Source: Acetobacteraceae bacterium (lineage in GTDB: Bacteria; Pseudomonadota; Alphaproteobacteria; Acetobacterales; Acetobacteraceae). From it: DNA of 64,000 bases. The notes below the pieces were generated by a model that worked only from the letters and a program-made list of their open reading frames with translations, searched no databases and was not told the origin of the DNA. Where the stretch lies: the NCBI GenBank assembly GCA_024280945.1, contig JAMXLO010000100.1, forward strand, positions 1 through 64,000, given 5' to 3'. Both the position numbers and the translations under genes were made by a program. Within the stretch, counting starts at the first letter, position 1, and the number at the start of each line of letters is the position of its first letter. Shown here in pieces: positions 38,946 through 48,717 of this stretch.

Positions 38946-40115
38946 ATGACATCGCCGATCGACCGCGTTCGCCGCTACCACGAAGAACTCACGGCAATCC
39001 GCCGCGACATCCACGCGCATCCGGAGCTGGGTTTGGAAGAGCACCGCACCGCCGACCTTGTGGCGCAGAAGCTGGAGGAGTGGGGCATCGAGGTGCATCG
39101 CAGCGTCGGCGGCACCGGCGTGGTTGGCGTGCTGCGTTCTGGCAATGGGGAAGCCACCCTTGGGCTGCGCGCCGACATGGATGCGCTGCCTATCATCGAG
39201 GCGAACGATTTTTCCCACCGCAGTCAGAACCACGGCAAGATGCATGCCTGCGGCCATGATGGCCACACGACGATGCTGCTCGGCGCTGCGCGCTACCTGG
39301 CAGAGACGCGCAATTTCAACGGCACGGTCAACTTTATATTCCAGCCGGGGGAGGAAGGCGTCGGCGGCGCTCTCGCCATGCTGCAGGACGACCTGTTCCA
39401 GCGGTTTCCCTGCAACGCGGTGTATGGCATGCACAACCGTCCGGGCATGCCGGTCGGTAAGTTCGGCATCTCGCCCGGCGCCGCGATGGCGGGCGGCGGG
39501 TTCTTCGACATCAACATCACCGGCAAGGGCGCGCATGGCGCACGGCCTGAGGAGTCGATCGATCCGGTGCTGGTCGCGTGCCATATCGGCACGGCGCTGC
39601 AGTCGATCGTGGCACGCAACATCTCGCCGCGCGAGATGGCGGTAGTCAGCATCACCCGCATCGTGTCGGGCGACGCCTATAACGTCATCCCTCAGACCGC
39701 CACACTTGGCGGCACCGTGCGGACCATGAAACGCGAGACCATGACGCAGGTAGAGCAGGCAATGCGCCGTGTTGTCGCCGGTGTCGCCAGCGGCTTCGGG
39801 GCCACGGCGGAATTGGACTTCCGACTGATTTTCGCGCCATTGGTCAACCACGATGGGGAGTTCCGCGCGATCGCCGATGCGGCAGCCGAGTTGGTGGGGG
39901 AGACCAATGTGAACCGGACGCAGGCGCCGGCACAGGCGTCAGAGGACTTTTCCTTCATGCTCGAACAGGTGCCTGGCGCCTACATCAACCTGGGCAACGG
40001 CGACTGCGCGCCAGTGCACAATCACCACTACGACTTCAATGATGCGGCGATCCCCTTTGGCTCGGCGTTGTTCGCGCGCCTGGTCGAGCGGCAAATGCCG
40101 CGCGGCACGGAATAA
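38946..40115 (+). CDS. M20-family amidohydrolase (hippurate hydrolase/IAA-amino acid hydrolase type)
   Basis: A 389-residue metallohydrolase. The start ATG 38946 lies behind AGAAGGA; a GTG at 38919 overlapping the previous gene is less likely. The metal ligands are in HACGHDGHTTMLLGAARYLA and FQPGEEGVGGALAML, with the dimerisation domain (ITGKGAHGARPEESIDPVLV) between, and the final ligand histidine in CAPVHNHHYDFNDAAIP. Such enzymes release a carboxylic acid from N-acyl amino acids. It starts 23 bp after the dehydrogenase, so it is in the same operon, and suggests that the imported substrate may be an amide conjugate. Confidence 0.9.
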   Translation: MTSPIDRVRRYHEELTAIRRDIHAHPELGLEEHRTADLVAQKLEEWGIEVHRSVGGTGVVGVLRSGNGEATLGLRADMDALPIIEANDFSHRSQNHGKMHACGHDGHTTMLLGAARYLAETRNFNGTVNFIFQPGEEGVGGALAMLQDDLFQRFPCNAVYGMHNRPGMPVGKFGISPGAAMAGGGFFDINITGKGAHGARPEESIDPVLVACHIGTALQSIVARNISPREMAVVSITRIVSGDAYNVIPQTATLGGTVRTMKRETMTQVEQAMRRVVAGVASGFGATAELDFRLIFAPLVNHDGEFRAIADAAAELVGETNVNRTQAPAQASEDFSFMLEQVPGAYINLGNGDCAPVHNHHYDFNDAAIPFGSALFARLVERQMPRGTE

Positions 40116-40130
40116 CTCACGGAGGCACAG

Positions 40131-40988
40131 ATGCTCAAGTTCGGCGCGGCGATGTTCTTTACCGATTACTCGATGACGCCGAGCGGGCTCGGCACGGTCC
40201 TGGAGGAGCGGGGCTTCGAGTCAGTCTGGGCACCGGAGCACTCGCACATTCCGCTGTCGCGCAAGACGCCACCCGCAGGCGGCGGCGAACTGGCAAAGAA
40301 ATACTACGACACCATGGATCCGTTCGTGACCCTGACCATGGCGGCAGCCGCCACCAAGAGTCTGAAGGTCGCCACCGGCGTCTGCCTGGTGGCACAGCGC
40401 GATCCGATCCAGACCGCCAAGCTGGTGGCATCGATCGATCAGGTTTCGGGAGGTCGGTTCCTGTTCGGCATCGGCAATGGCTGGAATCAGGACGAGATGG
40501 AGAACCACGGCACCGTGTTCACCTCGCGACACAAGCTGGCACGCGAGCGGGTCGAGGCGATGAAGGAGATCTGGACAAAGTCAAAACCAGAATACCACGG
40601 CGAGTTCGTCAACTTCGATCCGATGATGGCGTGGCCGAAGCCGGTCCAGAAGCCACATCCACCGATCATCGTCGGCGGGGCTTTTCCGTATTCTGCGCGC
40701 CGAGCCATCCGCTATGGCGATGGCTGGATCCCGCATGCCACGCGCAACACCTATGCCGAGATCGCGGACATGCTGCCCGAGTTCCACAAGATGGCGAAGG
40801 AGGCGAAGCGCGATCCAAAGTCGATCGAGATCACGGTCTGGGGTCCGAAGCAGGATGCTGACCTGATGAAGCGCTATCAGGACCTCGGCGTATCACGCGT
40901 GGTGTTCAACCTGGAATCGGAAAAGGCTGACACCATCATGCCGGTGATCGACAGCTGGCAGAAGCTAATGCGACAGGTCAACGGCTGA
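40131..40988 (+). CDS. LLM-class (luciferase-like, F420/FMN) oxidoreductase
   Basis: The 285-residue TIM-barrel protein of the luciferase-like group starts at ATG 40131 behind GGAGGC. Family marks are GFESVWAPEHSHIPLSRKTP, FVTLTMAAAATKSLKVATGV, VASIDQVSGGRFLFGIGNGW, and the later RAIRYGDGWIPHATRNTY. The subfamily is often annotated as F420-dependent, but many members in Alphaproteobacteria use FMN; both remain possible and F420 genes are not seen here. It follows the M20 gene by 15 bp and probably oxidises or monooxygenates a product of the same pathway. Confidence 0.88.
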   Translation: MLKFGAAMFFTDYSMTPSGLGTVLEERGFESVWAPEHSHIPLSRKTPPAGGGELAKKYYDTMDPFVTLTMAAAATKSLKVATGVCLVAQRDPIQTAKLVASIDQVSGGRFLFGIGNGWNQDEMENHGTVFTSRHKLARERVEAMKEIWTKSKPEYHGEFVNFDPMMAWPKPVQKPHPPIIVGGAFPYSARRAIRYGDGWIPHATRNTYAEIADMLPEFHKMAKEAKRDPKSIEITVWGPKQDADLMKRYQDLGVSRVVFNLESEKADTIMPVIDSWQKLMRQVNG

Positions 40989-40991
40989 GGG

Positions 40992-41630
40992 TTGCGCATC
41001 CCATTCGGTCTGGACCGCCTACCGCGCGATCCGACCCTGCGCAGCGTTGAGGTCGGCAGATCACCGCTGCGATTGAACACCGAACCTGTGCCGCCGGACG
41101 TGATGCCGCTCGCGACCGGGGACCACGCGGCGCGGGTAACGGCGGCTCTTGCCTGGCTGGAAAGCCTCTGCGGCGACTACGCGCCGCTGCGCCGGCAGTT
41201 CATCGCGGCGTATTTCCGCTTCGCCGCGAGTGTGATCGATGCACATCGGACGGAACTCATGGCGTGGCTGCAGCGGTACGATGGTCTATACGCGCCGGAG
41301 GATTTCCTGTGGTCGGCGCTGCGCCCGCTGCCGCGCGGCTGGGTGCCAGTCGGCGAGCACTTGCTGCCGGCTGATATGGTGTTTTGGGACGGCGTGCAGC
41401 CGCTCGCCATCGAGCTTGCTGCCCGCGACACAGACCGGCAGCGCGCGCTGCATGCAGCCAATGTGGTCATCATGCGCATCGAGCCAACCGCGTTCGATCG
41501 CCTCGACGCGCTTTTACCGCCCAGCTTTCATCGCTTTTGGGACGGCGAAAGGCTACCCTCGAGCCCGTTCCGCCGCCCCATTCCGCCGGCCCCTGTGACA
41601 GTTGGACATCAGCCGCAGGCCAGCGAGTAG
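40992..41630 (+). CDS. Hypothetical protein (212 aa)
   Basis: The frame starts with TTG 40992, three bases after the LLM gene stop, and encodes a soluble protein without signal or membrane segments. It is rich in arginine, proline and leucine, with blocks such as AALAWLESLCGDYAPLRRQF and PRGWVPVGEHLLPADMVFWD, and a later strand QPLAIELAARDTDRQRALHA that could form an alpha/beta core. I do not recognise a family. Tight spacing suggests it belongs to the same transcript. Its last 22 bases overlap the 3' end of the opposite-strand Asp-box protein gene. Confidence 0.6.
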   Translation: MRIPFGLDRLPRDPTLRSVEVGRSPLRLNTEPVPPDVMPLATGDHAARVTAALAWLESLCGDYAPLRRQFIAAYFRFAASVIDAHRTELMAWLQRYDGLYAPEDFLWSALRPLPRGWVPVGEHLLPADMVFWDGVQPLAIELAARDTDRQRALHAANVVIMRIEPTAFDRLDALLPPSFHRFWDGERLPSSPFRRPIPPAPVTVGHQPQASE

Positions 41631-42661
41631 ATGTCCTTCACCCCGTGCGGCAGGTTCATCGACTGCCAGCTTTCGCCGCCATCCTGCGTGCCGAACACCT
41701 CACCATCGTAGCGGGCGCCGATATACACCTGCTTCGGATCGGTCTGATGCAATGCGACCGACATGATGGTGCCATGCACCTGCACCTTGTCGAAGCGCTG
41801 CCAGGTCTGTCCCTTGTCCTTGCTGCGATAGACCGCGCCGTCCTTGCTTGCGGCGGCGACGCTGAGTGCGGAATAGACCGTACCGCGCTCGCTGGGTGAC
41901 GCCTTGACGTCACGCCCATAGGTGGTCGGCGAGAATCGGCCCACCTCCATGTCCTGCCACGAATTACCATCATCGTCCGTGCGGAACAGCCCCATGCGCA
42001 CAGCGACGATCACCGCGTCCGGATCCGCCGGATCGATCGCGATAGCATGGCCGTCGAGCATGCCTTCATCAGACGTGTTGCTGACGATCTTGCTTTTAAG
42101 ATGTGGCAACTGCGCCAGACGGATCAGATCGGGACTGCAGTCCTTCCAGGTCTCGCCACCATCGGTGGTGCGCATGACCCCGCCGACTTCGAGCGCAGCG
42201 AAGATCGTGCCCGGCTTGCCTGGATGCTGCGCCATACGCATCACACGGCAGGCGAACGGCATCACGCAGCGCGTCGGCATGTTTGGGTCGGGCAGACGCC
42301 GCCAGGTCTCGCCGCTGTCCTCGCTGCGATACACCGCAATCGGCGAGCCGCCGGCATAGATCAGCTTCGGATTGCCCGCATCGACCAGGAACGACCAGAT
42401 CTCCATGTTCTTGTCAGGGAAATTGGCACGCTGGAAGGTCTTGCCGCGATCGATGCTGCGATACACGCCGTCATGCGTGCCGGCCAGCACGATGTTCGGG
42501 TCGGTCGGGTGCACGTGCACCACGTTGCTGCTGAAATCGCTCAGCACGTGTTCCCATTCGCCGGTCTCGACGGGGCGACGGAACACGCCGACCTTGCCCG
42601 GATCCTTGTCGCTGCGGCCGACCGTTCCGGCCACGCTGGCGTAGACATTCGCTTGTGCCAT
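41609..42661 (-). CDS. Asp-box (BNR-repeat) beta-propeller protein
   Basis: The 350-residue protein starts at ATG 42661 with GGAGGAG just upstream; the longer open frame to 42895 is not needed. It contains at least six Asp-box motifs of the form S/T-x-D-x-G-x-S/T-W/F: SIDRGKTF, SEDSGETW, TTDGGETW, TDDDGNSW, SKDKGQTW and TQDGGESW, spaced about 45-60 residues, which predicts a beta-propeller like sialidases and photosynthesis-system assembly factors. No signal peptide is visible, so it is probably cytoplasmic, and no catalytic residues can be named. It is divergent from the second Ldh2 gene. Confidence 0.82.
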   Translation of the reverse strand: MAQANVYASVAGTVGRSDKDPGKVGVFRRPVETGEWEHVLSDFSSNVVHVHPTDPNIVLAGTHDGVYRSIDRGKTFQRANFPDKNMEIWSFLVDAGNPKLIYAGGSPIAVYRSEDSGETWRRLPDPNMPTRCVMPFACRVMRMAQHPGKPGTIFAALEVGGVMRTTDGGETWKDCSPDLIRLAQLPHLKSKIVSNTSDEGMLDGHAIAIDPADPDAVIVAVRMGLFRTDDDGNSWQDMEVGRFSPTTYGRDVKASPSERGTVYSALSVAAASKDGAVYRSKDKGQTWQRFDKVQVHGTIMSVALHQTDPKQVYIGARYDGEVFGTQDGGESWQSMNLPHGVKDIYSLACG

Positions 42662-42769
42662 TGTCCGCTCCTCCATGATTGCTGCGGCGCAGGCTACGCC
42701 AGAAACGGCGGGGTTGACAGTGGGCCCGCTTCGCCGCCTTGCTGAAAGCAAAGCGCTGGAGGGAAAGCC

Positions 42770-43819
42770 ATGCCAACCGTATCTGCTGATCGCCTGATGG
42801 ACATTTCCAAGGCGCTGCTGCAAGCCGCGGGCGCCTCTGCCGAGGAAGCGACGACCATTGCGCGCTACAACATCGGCGCCAACCTGGTCGGCCACGACTC
42901 ACACGGCATCATTCTGATCCCGACCTACATCGACCGTATCAAGGTCGGGCACATCGTTCCTGGCGCACCGTGGAACATCGTGCAGGAGACCACGACCAGC
43001 ACGGTGATCGACGGCAACTGGGGCTTTGGCTATGTCGTGACCGATCGCGCGATGCGCTACACCATCGACAAGGCGAAGAAGCAGCAAGTCGCCGCCGCGA
43101 CGGTGTATCGTCAGAGCCATATCGGCCGGCTTGCCTCATATCCATTGATGGCCGCGCGCGAGGGCATGATTGCGATGATCACGGCCGATTCCGGCCGCAG
43201 TGCCAAGGCGGTGGCGCCGTTCGGCGGTGCCAAGGCGCGGCTCGGCACCAACCCGATCTGCTTCGCTGTGCCGTCCAACCTGGAAGGACCGCTATTCTTC
43301 GATATGGCCACGTCGGCTGCTGCTGCGGGCAAGATCAACGTGGCGACGGCACGCGGTGAGCAGGTGCCGGCCGGATGGCTGATCGATGCGGAAGGCAAGC
43401 CCTCGACCGATCCTCGTGTGCTGCGTCAGGGCGGCGCGTTGCTGCCGGTGGGCGGCTCCGAAGGCTACAAGGGCTATGGCCTTGCGACCATCGTTGAAAT
43501 CCTGTCGGGGTTGCTGACCGGATTGGGTTACGGTGTGGAACCGACCGGCCGACACAATGACGGCTGCTTCATTGCGGTATTCAACGTCTCAGCCTTCCGC
43601 GATCTCGAGACGTTCAAGCAGGAGGTCACGGAGTTCGCGCAATACCTGAAGGCGACTCCGCCGGCGCAAGGCTTCACCGAAGTGCTGTATCCGGGCGAGA
43701 TCGAGCACAAACGCGAGCAGGAGCGCCGCAAGAACGGCATTCCGGTGGAGGATGCGACGTGGAAGAAACTACAGGATCTTGCACAGGGCTACGGTCTGAC
43801 CGAGAAGCTGGGACTATAG
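42770..43819 (+). CDS. Type-2 malate/L-lactate dehydrogenase family protein (Ldh2), second copy
   Basis: The 349-residue protein has the same fold as the product of 37942-38922 but a closer match to the classical type-2 malate dehydrogenases: GANLVGHDSHGIILIPTYID, VIDGNWGFGYVVTDRAMRYT, the active-site histidine in YRQSHIGRLASYPLMAA, KARLGTNPICFAVPSNLEGP and LPVGGSEGYKGYGLATIVEI. It oxidises a 2-hydroxy acid with NAD(P). ATG 42770 follows GGAGGGAAAGCC. It is monocistronic, convergent with livM; a divergent promoter must lie in 42662-42769, where TTGACA occurs at 42713-42718. Confidence 0.9.
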   Translation: MPTVSADRLMDISKALLQAAGASAEEATTIARYNIGANLVGHDSHGIILIPTYIDRIKVGHIVPGAPWNIVQETTTSTVIDGNWGFGYVVTDRAMRYTIDKAKKQQVAAATVYRQSHIGRLASYPLMAAREGMIAMITADSGRSAKAVAPFGGAKARLGTNPICFAVPSNLEGPLFFDMATSAAAAGKINVATARGEQVPAGWLIDAEGKPSTDPRVLRQGGALLPVGGSEGYKGYGLATIVEILSGLLTGLGYGVEPTGRHNDGCFIAVFNVSAFRDLETFKQEVTEFAQYLKATPPAQGFTEVLYPGEIEHKREQERRKNGIPVEDATWKKLQDLAQGYGLTEKLGL

Positions 43820-43866
43820 GCAAGATAAATAAGACGGTTGGGAGCGATTGGTGTTCTTAGATGAAA

Positions 43867-44850
43867 TCATTGTCGCTCCGCCGTCACCTGCTCCAAAGGG
43901 TCAGCTTCTTCCGGCGGCCCCTTGAATGACAGCAGCCCCTCCGGTCGGAAAATCATGAGGATCATCAGCAACAACCCAAACGCCAGAAGTCGGTAGAGCG
44001 CAAAGTCACGAAAGATCTCGGGCAGAGCAACGATGAGCGCGGCGCCGAGGATGACGCCCGGGATGCTTCCGACGCCGCCGAGAATCACCATCGCCAGGAT
44101 ATTCACCGACTCGGTGAACAGGAAGTTGTCGGGAAACACTGAACGCTGCCACGACGCAAGCAGTGCACCGCCGGCGCCAGCGAACGACGCGCCGATGGCA
44201 AAGGCCTGCAGCTTGGCGGCCACGGTGTTGATGCCCATCACCTGCGCAGCGAGCTCATCTTCACGGATTGCCTGCCAGGCCCAGCCGATGCGCGAGTCAC
44301 GCAGGCGGCGGGATAAAGCCACCGCCGCACCCATCAGCGCCAGGATCAAATAATAGTATTGCCAATTGTCGCGCAGAGTGATTCCGAGAAATGACGGCGG
44401 ATCGATGCTGACAATACCGCTTGGGCCGCCGGTGATGTTGATTGGCCGGTCGAGGTTGATCAGCAGGATGTAGGTGATCTCGCCGAAACCGAGTGTGACG
44501 ATGGCAAGATAGTCGCCACGCAAACGCAGCGTCGGCGCTCCGATCAGGACACCGAATATCGCAGTGGTGACAACCGACGCCGATAGTGCCAACAGGAACG
44601 GCCAGTGCAGGCCAAAATGCGGTGACGCCAGGAAGGCGTACACATACGAGCCAATGCCGAAGAACGCGACGTAACCGAGGTCGAGCAACCCGGCGAACCC
44701 GACAACGATGTTCAGACCAAGCGCCAGCAGCGCATAAAGGCAAATGCGGGTGATGACGCCCATCTGATAGGCGTTTGGCACCACCGCGGGGATTGCCAGT
44801 GCAAGGGCAACAATGGCCGGAACGGAGAACCGCTGCCACTTCGCCGGCAC
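43867..44850 (-). CDS. livM: Branched-chain amino acid-type ABC transporter permease LivM
   Basis: One of the two inner-membrane permeases of a HAAT-family importer, 327 residues with about ten helices. Signature segments are GLNIVVGFAGLLDLGYVAFF, RLRGDYLAIVTLGFGEITYI, NITGGPSGIVSI, RDSRIGWAWQAIREDELAAQ and the EAA-like loop followed by MVILGGVGSIPGVILGAALI. The C-terminal tail is hydrophilic (PPEEADPLEQVTAERQ). It starts 4 bp after livH and is the last gene of the livKGFHM transcript on the minus strand. The true substrate of the importer may be an organic acid or amide rather than leucine. Confidence 0.94.
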   Translation of the reverse strand: MPAKWQRFSVPAIVALALAIPAVVPNAYQMGVITRICLYALLALGLNIVVGFAGLLDLGYVAFFGIGSYVYAFLASPHFGLHWPFLLALSASVVTTAIFGVLIGAPTLRLRGDYLAIVTLGFGEITYILLINLDRPINITGGPSGIVSIDPPSFLGITLRDNWQYYYLILALMGAAVALSRRLRDSRIGWAWQAIREDELAAQVMGINTVAAKLQAFAIGASFAGAGGALLASWQRSVFPDNFLFTESVNILAMVILGGVGSIPGVILGAALIVALPEIFRDFALYRLLAFGLLLMILMIFRPEGLLSFKGPPEEADPLEQVTAERQ

Positions 44851-44854
44851 GACG

Positions 44855-45802
44855 TCAGACCCGCTTCCAATCAGGCAGCGCTTCGCCGAGGATCCCTCCG
44901 GGACGGAACATCAGGACCAGGATAAGCACCACGAAGGCGATGACGTCCTTGAATGCCGGATTGATGAAGGTGACGGCGAGGCTTTCCACGATTCCGAGGA
45001 TCAGTCCGCCCAGCATGGCGCCGCGCACGTTGCCGATGCCGCCCAGCACTGCTGCGGTGAAGGCTTTCAGGCCCGCAGCATATCCCATGTAGAAGTTGAT
45101 CTGGGTGTAATAGAAGCCGATCAGCACGCCCGCCGCGCCACCGAGCGCCGACCCGATGCAGAAGGTCAGCGCAACCACACGCCAGACATCGATGCCCATG
45201 ACCGCCGCCATCTCGCGATCCTCGGCGACGGCGCGTATCGAGCGCCCAAGCCACGTGCGCTGGACCAGCCAGTGGAGACCAAGCATCATCAGCAGAGCGA
45301 TAGAGGCGATGACGATGACCAGGACGGAAACGTTGATGCCCGCCACGGCGAAGCGCCAGGTGCGCGGGAAGACGGAGTAGGTCATGTAAACCTTCTCTCG
45401 GGCACCGGCGATGAGCATCACGGCGTTCTGCAGGAAGATGGACGCACCGACGGCGCTGATCAGGGGACCAAGCCGAGTGGCGCCTCGTTGGTACAGCGGG
45501 CGATAGGCGAGGCGTTCAAGCAGCAGACCGATGGCTCCGGTCATCACCATTGCACCGACCAGCAGCAAGGGCAGCACGATCATCGGATGCATTGGCACGA
45601 CGTGAGATGCGAACAGCATGCCGAGCAGTGCCCAGCCGACATAGGCGCCGATCATGAAGACGTCGCCGTGGGCGAAGTTGATCATGAACAGTACGCCATA
45701 GACCATGGTGTAGCCAATGGCGATCAGCCCATACGCGGTTCCCAGCGTGATGCCGAACACGAGCTGTTGCGGTAGGATGGCGAGGATATCTGCAAAGGTC
45801 AT
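44855..45802 (-). CDS. livH: Branched-chain amino acid-type ABC transporter permease LivH
   Basis: The second permease, 315 residues. ATG 45802 (MTFADILAILPQQLVFGITL) is taken as start; an open frame extends into the livF coding region upstream but is not conserved. LivH marks are GTAYGLIAIGYTMVYGVLFM, INFAHGDVFMIGAYVGWALL, the central GRSIRAVAEDREMAAVMGID and GLKAFTAAVLGGIGNVRGAM. About eight helices are predicted. It begins 37 bp after livF and is followed by livM. Confidence 0.94.
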   Translation of the reverse strand: MTFADILAILPQQLVFGITLGTAYGLIAIGYTMVYGVLFMINFAHGDVFMIGAYVGWALLGMLFASHVVPMHPMIVLPLLLVGAMVMTGAIGLLLERLAYRPLYQRGATRLGPLISAVGASIFLQNAVMLIAGAREKVYMTYSVFPRTWRFAVAGINVSVLVIVIASIALLMMLGLHWLVQRTWLGRSIRAVAEDREMAAVMGIDVWRVVALTFCIGSALGGAAGVLIGFYYTQINFYMGYAAGLKAFTAAVLGGIGNVRGAMLGGLILGIVESLAVTFINPAFKDVIAFVVLILVLMFRPGGILGEALPDWKRV

Positions 45803-45839
45803 GATGGACCGCGCATATTTTCGCCGAACCAAGCAACCG

Positions 45840-46562
<723 letters not shown>

Positions 46563-46564
46563 CC

Positions 46565-47362
46565 TCAGGCGGCAACCGCAGCGCGGTGGCCCAGATAAGC
46601 CTCGATGACGGCGGGATGGTTGCGCACCTCGCCAAAGGTTCCTTCGGTGAGCTTCTCGCCGTGATCAAATGCGATCACGCGGGAGCAGACACCCTTCACC
46701 AGGTGCATGTCGTGCTCGATCAGCACAATGGTAAGCCCACGGTCGCGGATGCGCACGATGTCGCTCATCAGCTCACGCGTTTCGCTCGGGTTCATACCGG
46801 CGGCTGGCTCATCGAGCAGCAACAGACGTGGTCCGGTGGCGAGTGCGCGGGCAATCTCCAGTCGACGGCGGTTGGCGTAGGACAGAGAAGCCGCTCGCCG
46901 ATCTCGGCGCGGCACGAGCCGCGTGCCGAACACACCTAGCAACTCCATCGCGCGCTGTTCTGCCGCCGCCTTTTCGGCGCGCGCGCCTGGCAGTGCCAGC
47001 ATGATCGGCAGTAACCCGGCGCGCGTACGCGATACCATGCCGGCGCAGACGTTCTCCAGCACGGTCATCTGATTGAACAGGCGCTGGTTTTGGAAGGTGC
47101 GAGCGATACCACAGCGTGTCACCCGATGCGGCGGCAGGCGGGTGATGTTCTGGTGCTCGGCAAATCGGATGGTCCCCGCGCTCGCAGGGAAGATCCCAGA
47201 CAGAACATTGAAGAACGTCGTTTTGCCAGAGCCGTTGGGGCCGATGATGCCGACGATTTCTCCCGCGTGCACGTCGATGTCGATGCCTTGCAGCGCGTGC
47301 AGACCACCGAAATCCTTGCTCAGGCCGCGGACTTCCAGGAGTGGCCGGTCGCTCATCGTCAT
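46565..47362 (-). CDS. livG: ABC transporter ATP-binding protein LivG
   Basis: The first ATPase of the importer, 265 residues from ATG 47362 (MTMSDRPLLEVRGLSKDFGG). ATG 47356 and an upstream GTG at 47404 are alternatives; the binding site is weak for all. Walker A is IGPNGSGKTTFFNVLSG, the signature LSYANRRRLEIARALATGPR replaces the common LSYGQQR, Walker B is LLLLDEPAAGMNPSETRELM, and the H-loop is VLIEHDMHLVKGVCSRV. The LivG-specific insert with GIARTFQNQRLFNQMTVLEN is present. It follows the binding-protein gene by 53 bp. Confidence 0.93.
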   Translation of the reverse strand: MTMSDRPLLEVRGLSKDFGGLHALQGIDIDVHAGEIVGIIGPNGSGKTTFFNVLSGIFPASAGTIRFAEHQNITRLPPHRVTRCGIARTFQNQRLFNQMTVLENVCAGMVSRTRAGLLPIMLALPGARAEKAAAEQRAMELLGVFGTRLVPRRDRRAASLSYANRRRLEIARALATGPRLLLLDEPAAGMNPSETRELMSDIVRIRDRGLTIVLIEHDMHLVKGVCSRVIAFDHGEKLTEGTFGEVRNHPAVIEAYLGHRAAVAA

Positions 47363-47415
47363 GTCAGGCACAGTGAGGCGAGCCTCGGCGGCGCGACAGA
47401 TCACCCACCTGCAGC

Positions 47416-48549
47416 TTAGCTGCCCAGGTTCAGTGACTTGACCTGAATGAAGTCCGGGCCCTTTACCTGATAGATATAAATGTTTTGCGTATCGACGTCG
47501 CCCTTGGCGTTGAACGTCACTGATACGCCGAGTGCCCCCTGATAGCCTTTGGTCGCACGCACCGCGTCACGTATTGCCTCGCGATCCGGCTTGCCAACCT
47601 TCTGGACCGCGGTAAGCAGGATGTTCGTTGCCTCATAGGCGAGTGGACCATACGAGCTGACCGGTCCGTATTTCGCCTCGAATGCTTTGGCAAAGGCCTG
47701 TGCCGCGGGCACCTTCTTCACGTCGGGAACCAGAAAGCTGACGTAATTGCCCTCTGCTGCGCCGCCCGATGCCTGAATGTAGTCAACCGGTTCAAACTGC
47801 CCGTCGGGCCCCATCACTGGCACGGTCAATCCGACATCCGGCAACTGTTTCACGATCAGCGCGGCGTCCGGAGCCCAGATCGACGCGTAGATCGCATCAG
47901 CGTCTTTCGGAATCGTGCCGAGGATCGGGCGGAAGTCCTTGTCACCGGCGCGGATCACATAGCGCAGCACCGTTGCGCCCAGTGCCTTCGCCTTCTTCTC
48001 GAACTCGTCTGCGCCGCCCCGTGGCCCCGTCGTGCCATCATCGAACACGGCAATCTTCTTCTTCTTCAGATCCTGGATCAGCCACACGGCCCCGGCGGGC
48101 GCCTGAAAGTCGTCGCGCGCGCAGACACGATCAACATTCTTCAGGCCGCGGTCCGTCACCTTCGGGTTGGTGCAGCCAGGAGTGATCAGCACGATGTTGG
48201 AGCGGTCGAGCACTTCAGAGGCGGGAATGCAGGTGACCGATGTGATGCCCCATACCGATCCCATCACTGCAGGATCGGCGGCCACTTTCTCTGCTGCTGC
48301 AACACCCACCTGTGGATTGCCCTGGTCATCGGCTTCCAGCACCGCGATCTTCTTGCCGAGAACGCCCCCTTTGGCGTTCCACTCTTCGACCGCAAGCTTG
48401 ACTGCGTTCGCGACTTCCTGGCCCTGCTTGGCCAACGGACCTGTCAGCGGCGCGCCAGCAGCGATCTTGATGGTGTCCTGTGCACAGACGGGAACTGCGA
48501 GCACCCACGCCGCGGCCAGCACGGCCGCAATTGCAGCGATCTTTCGCAT
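47416..48549 (-). CDS. Branched-chain amino acid-type ABC transporter substrate-binding protein
   Basis: The periplasmic binding protein of the importer, 377 residues including a signal peptide (KIAAIAAVLAAAWVLAVPVC-AQ). The mature part begins DTIKIAAGAPLTGPLAKQGQ and has the periplasmic-binding type-1 fold, with VAADPAVMGSVWGITSVTCI, SNIVLITPGCTNPKVTDRGL and a second lobe (KKIAVFDDGTTGPRGGADEF). It captures the substrate and delivers it to LivHM. It is the first gene of the liv operon and is divergent from the CoA-ester lyase gene; the 168-base gap must hold both promoters. Confidence 0.93.
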   Translation of the reverse strand: MRKIAAIAAVLAAAWVLAVPVCAQDTIKIAAGAPLTGPLAKQGQEVANAVKLAVEEWNAKGGVLGKKIAVLEADDQGNPQVGVAAAEKVAADPAVMGSVWGITSVTCIPASEVLDRSNIVLITPGCTNPKVTDRGLKNVDRVCARDDFQAPAGAVWLIQDLKKKKIAVFDDGTTGPRGGADEFEKKAKALGATVLRYVIRAGDKDFRPILGTIPKDADAIYASIWAPDAALIVKQLPDVGLTVPVMGPDGQFEPVDYIQASGGAAEGNYVSFLVPDVKKVPAAQAFAKAFEAKYGPVSSYGPLAYEATNILLTAVQKVGKPDREAIRDAVRATKGYQGALGVSVTFNAKGDVDTQNIYIYQVKGPDFIQVKSLNLGS

Positions 48550-48717
48550 TGTCTTCCCCCAGCGATTCCTCTGTCGTGAGCGTGGCAGGATGCCGATCAG
48601 CGAGTCAACACGGCGTTGCAGCCGAGCCTGCGCGACTCACGACCTGGGCGGCGGGTGTTCCTGTCGGCGGCGCATCCGCTTATCCTGCGTGCAAAGACCA
48701 GAAGGCACGGGGATAAT

